From Lycorma delicatula (lineage: Eukaryota > Arthropoda > Insecta > Hemiptera > Fulgoridae): a DNA stretch of 64,000 nt. A program made the position numbers and the translations under genes. Location: assembly GCF_047948215.1 (NCBI RefSeq), contig NC_134460.1:153045320-153109319 (forward strand), read 5' to 3'. This document shows, piece by piece, positions 59,244 to 64,000 of this stretch; within the stretch, counting starts at the first letter, position 1; every line of letters begins with the position of its first letter. The notes below the pieces were generated by a model, which saw only the letters and a program-made list of their open reading frames with translations, did not search any database and had not been told where the DNA came from.

Positions 59244-61315
59244 ATTCATTACGATAGTGGAATGCTATGATCTGACTGAAGTTATTCAGAAAATTGAGGA
59301 AAAGATCTTTTTTAGTAGACATTTAATTGATAAATTAGTTTTATCAGTGATTTAAAAACCTACATGACGGGATTTAAAACAAATAACAAGGCACATCAAC
59401 TTGAGAAGTTTGCCTAGAGCACGATTATGCACGTTTAAACATGTGTTTTGATCACATAAATTTTTTGCAAATTTTCATATGAGAAGTTTTAGCCCATTCT
59501 TTATACAGCTTTGTGTGAAGCTTGCTTCACACAAAGCGACTATAAATTATTTAAAAAGTTAACTGATCATATGGCTAATAAAACCTTTTATGATGACAAT
59601 AAGATTTAAGGTGCAGTGATTATGTAATAAAGAGAGTGGGCAAGAGGGCTGTGATGCTCTATTCAAAAAACTCATTCCTCGGATCAAAAAATACATTAAG
59701 GTCATCTAAGATTCATTTAAGGGATATTTATAATAAAAATAAAAATATTTTCTAGCTTTGGAACTCTACTTTCTATATATCCCATGTAGATAAATAAAAT
59801 TTTATCTACACCTTTAACATTTAAAATTCACTTCTGACTGAATTTTCTATAACATAATAAATGAACAGAGATCTTCAATCGGGAACATTTTTCTTTTAAC
59901 ACCTTTACTGTTGTATCTGTTTAGTTAACAGAGTTAAGTAGAAATCAAAACCAGACCGTCACAAAAAAGAAGAGCTTTAAAGCAGAATATTTGTCTGTTA
60001 GCATATATCATATAAACATCTAGGAATGAGAAAGAAACTTAAAAATATTTGTGGTTATTGCTTTAGGGTAATGAGATACGGGCAGTAGGAAAAGTAGAAA
60101 GGAAAAGAATTAACCTTTTGAAATGTAAAAAAGAAGATGTTGAAAATTAACTGAATTAATAGAGTTTAAAACTAAGAGATTTAATACAAATTTGGGAGGA
60201 CAAAAATTTGTCCAGAACATTTTATAGAAATAAGCAAGGTTTGTTAGTCGTAAGTTAGGTACTTCAATTTAATTTGGTAAGCAGAGGGATGTGTAGAGAA
60301 TTAAAAGCGAAGAGGATGACAAAGAGTGAATATATAAAACAGACAACTGACGATACAGAATATAGTATGTACGTTAAAAATCACAGAAAAGAAAAAAAAC
60401 TGTGGATAGCATCAAACCGTTCAAAAGAACGATGGCTGAAAAAAGTTATCCAATTTCCATTATTATTATTTTCTCAAACTAAAATGGCGGAGGTTCATTA
60501 TAATTAACAGCCCCGATTTGCGTTTTATTTACCGTACAAAATATTACTCTACGTCAGCATTTGTCAACTTTTTTAAACCCAAACACCAATAAAATGTCGC
60601 AAGAATTCTTCGGACCGGTGTTATATAGCCTCATTTTTTTATATATGTGGGTACGACCGATAATTGGGACGTACCGAGTCATTTATAACGTAATAAATCT
60701 AAAACATGTTTACGTATGAAAAAATATTAATTAAACTGAAGTAAAGTATTAAAAATTAATCATCATCGAACGAAGATTTTATCTTTATTAAAAAAATAAA
60801 TCGTACGATTAGATATATTTTTTTTATGCCGCTTTTAATGAGACGTTTGAGTTTGTAGAATTCCTTGTTTCGAGCTATATAAAAATAACTAATCATAGTG
60901 ACATCATCAGCGGTCAAAATGTTAAAACTTTATATAATTATAACCTTATATTTAAATGACGAGAAAAATGAATGACTGTGCTCTATAAATAGTATCCTAT
61001 CGGTTTGTTTGAAAATAAGACGATTGAGGTAAACGGAATTGATCTGATAAACAGTATTATTGCTGCTAATTATGTTTATTTATGTTATAATCCGATAGAA
61101 ACAATTACTTATTCCTCATGTTCATATGGTTTCAGATCGTGAAAAAAAGTTTTTGCTTGAATAAGAGAATAAAGATAACGGGTGAACTTTCTTCTCTTGT
61201 AGATACAAATAGATGAAAATGGAAAGGAAAATGATAGAATTGTATTGTACAAGTGTATAACAATATAGCTTTAAAAGCACTGTATGAATCGGGCAAATCC
61301 TATTTTAGTCAGAAA
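59244..61315. other. No gene; CpG content rises after about 60.24 kb
   Basis: 59505-59540 holds a palindrome (GCTTTGTGTGAAGCTTGCTTCACACAAAGC in two halves, HindIII-type centre). 60270-60440 has a basic open frame ending IASNRSKERWLKK, faintly like the tail of an RTE-like LINE, but I do not assign it. ATGGCGGAGG occurs at 60484. Confidence 0.5.
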
Positions 61316-61455
61316 TACGAGGTCTGTTCAGAAAATAATCGAATTTAATTTTTTTTTTTTTTTTTAATTTTTATTATTAATTTTACAGATTATTGGTCCA
61401 TGTCCGTCCCCTTCACACACACCCCTCCACTATACACACACTTTTCCCAGCGGTG

Positions 61456-62380
61456 TTAACACTTCGCGTAGCAGTCGTGGATAGCTTTATTTGAAATACC
61501 CTTTAAGGTCCGTGATGAATTCTCTTTAATGTCGTCGATAGTCTCAAAACACCATCCTTTCACCGCCGATTTTAATTTCGAAAATAAGAAAAAATTGTAA
61601 GGAACATGATCTGACGAGTAGAGAGCCCGAGAGAGGACATTTATCTGATTTTTGCACAAAACTGACGAATCGACAAAGCCGAGCGAGCGGGCGCATCGTC
61701 GTGGCGAAGGAAAAGTGAACGCACTGTTCACCGTTTCACCTCGAGGCCCGAATTCAAAACGCACGATTCTATTAAAATCGAAAATACAAAGAGCACCACT
61801 TTGACATTGAATCGAGTTCGACGCGCATTCTCGGGGCGCGGAGATCCTTTGATGATCCGTTGTGACGATTGAACTTTTGTCTCGATGTCGTAGCCGAAAA
61901 GGTTTTCGTTTCCAGTTATGAACCTTTCATCATTATCGGCTTGTTCAAGAAGTCGCCGACAAACGTCCACTCCTGTTCTATCTGCCGTTCGGTCGTCAAG
62001 AGGAACAGATTTTGCTACGACTCGATTTACGTTCAATTTTTCAGTCAAAATGTCACGGCACGATCCGAACGAGATGTTAACTTCTGCGAGTTTTCTGACA
62101 GTCGATCGGCGATTAGCGCGCACCAGATCGTTGATTATCTGAATGTGGAGAATATTTCATCGGTTGTAAGTCGAAGGCCTTCCCGGTCGAGGAAGTCATC
62201 TTCCATCGACTGACGACCGCTTTTAAATCGTGAAAACCATTCGTAACATTGCGTACGACCCGAAGCATAATCTCCGTAAGCTTGTTTCAAAAGTTAAAAC
62301 GTTCCTGTGCAAGTTTCCTCCGGTTTCAAACAATATTTTACGTTGTATCTATCGTTGCTTCCGAAAATCGCTACTAATGT
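61456..62380 (-). pseudogene. Mariner transposase, multiply broken, catalytic Asp lost
   Basis: The minus strand from about 62330 gives AYGDYASGRTQCYEWFSRFK (second helix-turn-helix), then LVRANRRSTVRKLAEVN-type DNA-binding segments. A first Asp block is degraded (ITGNENLFGYDIE in place of GDETW). 61764-61456 holds the C-terminal part KNQINVLSRALYSSDHVPYN, where the usual SPDLAPCD third Asp is Asn. KSAVKGWCFETIDDIKEN follows. Frameshifts throughout. Termini are far better preserved than coding sequence. Confidence 0.8.
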
Positions 62381-62399
62381 TACAGCGGCAGCACTATTT

Positions 62400-62872
62400 T
62401 AATATATTTATCGATTTAGTACATAATAGAGATAAATGGTTTATCTAATATCCAAAAATTACATTATTTACCTCATTCATCTTAAGGATGAAACATTATC
62501 GATCATTAAGAATCTGCCAGTAACAAATGAAAATGGTATTATAGCTCCAGAATTGTTAAAGTCACGATTTTACTACAGATTTTTAATTGCGTCTCATAAT
62601 GCTGATTGCATCGTAAAGTAGATTCTATAAAAAGAGAATCGGTAGATTATTTATCAAAATCTGTTAATGAGATACCTCGTACGTCAATTCACTCGAATCA
62701 ATGCAACTTCCTGTCAACACATGAATTTATCGTAGTCCAATTTTCAACATCTAAATTGGATCATAACACTTTAAGATTATGGAATGAGAAACTGTCAAAT
62801 CAAAGGTTTACCAACTTAAAAGAGTTTTAGAAAACTTTAAAGAAAAAAGTGATATTTATAAGAGTATTTAAA
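62400..62872 (+). pseudogene. BEL/Pao-type gag fragment (DUF1759-like) nested in the mariner
   Basis: Three overlapping broken frames at 62401-62830 read LKDETLSIIKNLPVTNENG, then LLKSRFYYRFLIASHNAD, SIKRESVDYLSKSVNEI, LDHNTLRLWNEKLSNQ and FTNLKEF. The order of L-x-ENLPVT, LLKERF, LDxxTxxxWEE and LPTLxEF blocks is that of the DUF1759 gag region of BEL/Pao LTR retrotransposons. Frameshifts and stops disable it. No LTR, protease or pol was seen, so it is an isolated gag piece. Confidence 0.65.
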
Positions 62873-63064
62873 AATTAAACTTAAAACTTAGAGGCGCTGC
62901 ACTGAATTAACGATAATACCACAACTAAACGAGATATCAACAATCTAAGAACATGCGGTTACAGAGAAGGTTATACGGAACACAATGCTGCCAACTGCAC
63001 GTCACTAAATATCTCTGTTGCCGCGTAATTAAAAATGTCGGTTATTTTCTGAACAGACCTCGTA

Positions 63065-63439
63065 TGATGGCCTACTCATCGAAATAATAATGAACATGAG
63101 AAGAACAAGAATTTTATGGACTTTTATCAGAGAATAAAAGCTTACTATATGATTTGTAAAAACTAATATTAGAAAGAATTAAGGTGTCTTAGCAGGAATG
63201 AATTATTCATCGATTAACTCAGTTCGTCTTTCAGCGCGTAGTTATAATTATATGAATTTACATATCTTGATAGTCTTTCAGTCTAACAATAGTTTATTTT
63301 TCTGGTAAAGATATACGTTAAAGCTGGATATTTTTTCTCTCCTTCGTAAATTGATCGTAGATCTCTCGATTAATTTTATTCATAAATAATATCTATAATT
63401 AAAGGATTCATCTTTTTATACAATAAACTTAGCTGCCGT
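63065..63439. other. No gene recognised
   Basis: AT-rich sequence. GCTAATATTGCAAAGAATTAAGGTGTC at 63961-63988 echoes AACTAATATTAGAAAGAATTAAGGTGTC at 63162-63189 in two diverged copies. Confidence 0.5.
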
Positions 63440-63500
63440 CTGCAGATCATCACTGCCTTTCATGCAAAGGCCCTGGTTCAAGTTCTGGTGAGGCGTAGCA
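63440..63500 (+). mobile_element. tRNA-derived SINE, family 3, copy 2 (partial)
   Basis: TGCCTTTCATGCAAAGGCCC then TGGTTCAAGTTCTGGTGAGG aligns with the anticodon arm and B box of the 54.6-kb copy. The A-box half is decayed. Confidence 0.5.
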
Positions 63501-64000
63501 TTTTTCACGTTCTAAAAATCTCATTATCATCCATCGGTTATTCAGGGTCGCATCGTTGTATAAATAAATAAAATAATAAATTTATTTTATATAAAAATCG
63601 ATTTAATTTGTACAGCGATGAAGAAACTGCACGGTAGTTTTGGAAACGATTTTGTGAAAGCATATTTCAATATATTCGGGAATTTTATTGAATAATACAA
63701 TCGCATCTTAGCAGCTGAATATACTAATATATTAAGTTAGTTTTTCATTTTTGTGCGTCTGTCGAGTATTTCGGATTGGATTTTTTTCGATATAATAAAT
63801 TAAATTTTAAAAGTACAGAGATAGATGTTCACTATCTCAGGGATCGTGATAAAATGTCATTTCATTCGTAAACATTATGCCTATGAGTATAAATAACAAT
63901 GACCAGGCCAGAAAATAAATTATCGGAGATCAAAAGCTTTACAGAAGTGTAACTTGAAAGGCTAATATTGCAAAGAATTAAGGTGTCGCAGCTGAAACGG
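63501..64000. other. No gene recognised
   Basis: AT-rich sequence to the window end. Confidence 0.5.

Larger units (their letters stand above)
42900..60240. other. CpG-depleted domain enclosing the ABCG exons
   Basis: By hand count 45001-45900 holds 2 CpG, against about 33 in 2401-3300 and about 30 in 60501-61400. The low-CpG state starts near 42.9 kb and ends near 60.24-60.5 kb. It is broken only by apparently younger insertions (43.93-44.28 kb, 55.77-56.09 kb, 58.1-59.2 kb). Gene-body methylation followed by deamination is the usual cause in insects (established). That this marks the transcribed unit of the ABCG gene is inference. Confidence 0.75.
61318..63062. mobile_element. Mariner element with intact terminal repeats and a nested insertion
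   Basis: CGAGGTCTGTTCAGAAAA starts the left end, and the right end is its reverse complement (identical for 21 bases, then one mismatch and CGA). TA flanks at 61316-61317 and 63063-63064 are the target duplication. At 1745 bp it is about 450 bp longer than a typical mariner, explained by foreign sequence at about 62385-62885. Confidence 0.85.

Noticed and set aside
60274..60507. 77-codon basic ORF as a gene or LINE tail
   Set aside because: The IASNRSKERW ending resembles the LINE tail only faintly and no reverse transcriptase motif precedes it.
61869..62213. 114-codon + strand ORF
   Set aside because: Antisense shadow of the mariner transposase.

Overview
The window looks like an AT-rich nuclear segment of an insect genome, most likely a hemipteran (inference). 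The reasons are spliced exons with GT/AG borders, a very high density of DNA transposons of the IS630-Tc1-mariner superfamily, RTE-, R1- and I-type LINEs, BEL/Pao and hAT relics, several tRNA-derived SINE families, and a CpG-depleted domain of the kind made by gene-body methylation in insects. There are no bacterial operons, CRISPR arrays, rRNA genes or genuine tRNA genes. Nearly every open reading frame belongs to a transposable element (TE). The only host gene supported is an ABC transporter of the ABCG (White/ABCG1-like) type on the + strand. Layout, 0-13 kb: relics of an aphid-type DDE transposon (122-1451), a hAT element (3300-3850), an I/Jockey LINE RNase H domain (6740-7480) and an internally deleted R1-type LINE on the minus strand (8290-9260), plus MITE-like palindromes and SINE pieces. 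13-21 kb: a nearly intact DD41D-type Tc1/mariner transposon with terminal inverted repeats and TA duplications (13460-14818), a decayed relative (15260-16260), and two RTE-like LINE copies in head-to-head inverted orientation (16652-18009 and 18999-20462). 21-42 kb: two SINEs and another DDE relic (24.0-25.4 kb), a third RTE-like copy carrying a nested SINE (30951-32167), a second DD41D lineage (34010-35332), a 1-kb foldback structure (36460-37490), a second hAT relic and an R1-like element with a gag ORF1 (40275-42345). 43-60 kb: a strikingly CpG-poor domain. It contains the two ABCG exons (51284-51407 with the Walker A motif, and 57546-57735) split by a 6.1-kb intron, with diverged SINEs, LINE tails and two mariner relics. 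Members of the same repeat families inside this domain have lost CpGs to TpG/CpA, whereas the copies outside keep them. That supports germline methylation across the transcribed unit. 60-64 kb returns to CpG-normal sequence and holds a mariner element (61318-63062) that carries a nested piece of BEL/Pao gag. Insertions are resolved to the base in many cases: all five RTE-like copies have 9-10 bp target duplications, while the main SINE family has 13-17 bp duplications, so the two are probably mobilised by different machinery. I found no cellular pathway or operon-like system. The most interesting signals are the bounded CpG desert with its internal repeat controls, the inverted LINE pair able to form a long hairpin RNA, and the two DD41D transposon lineages.
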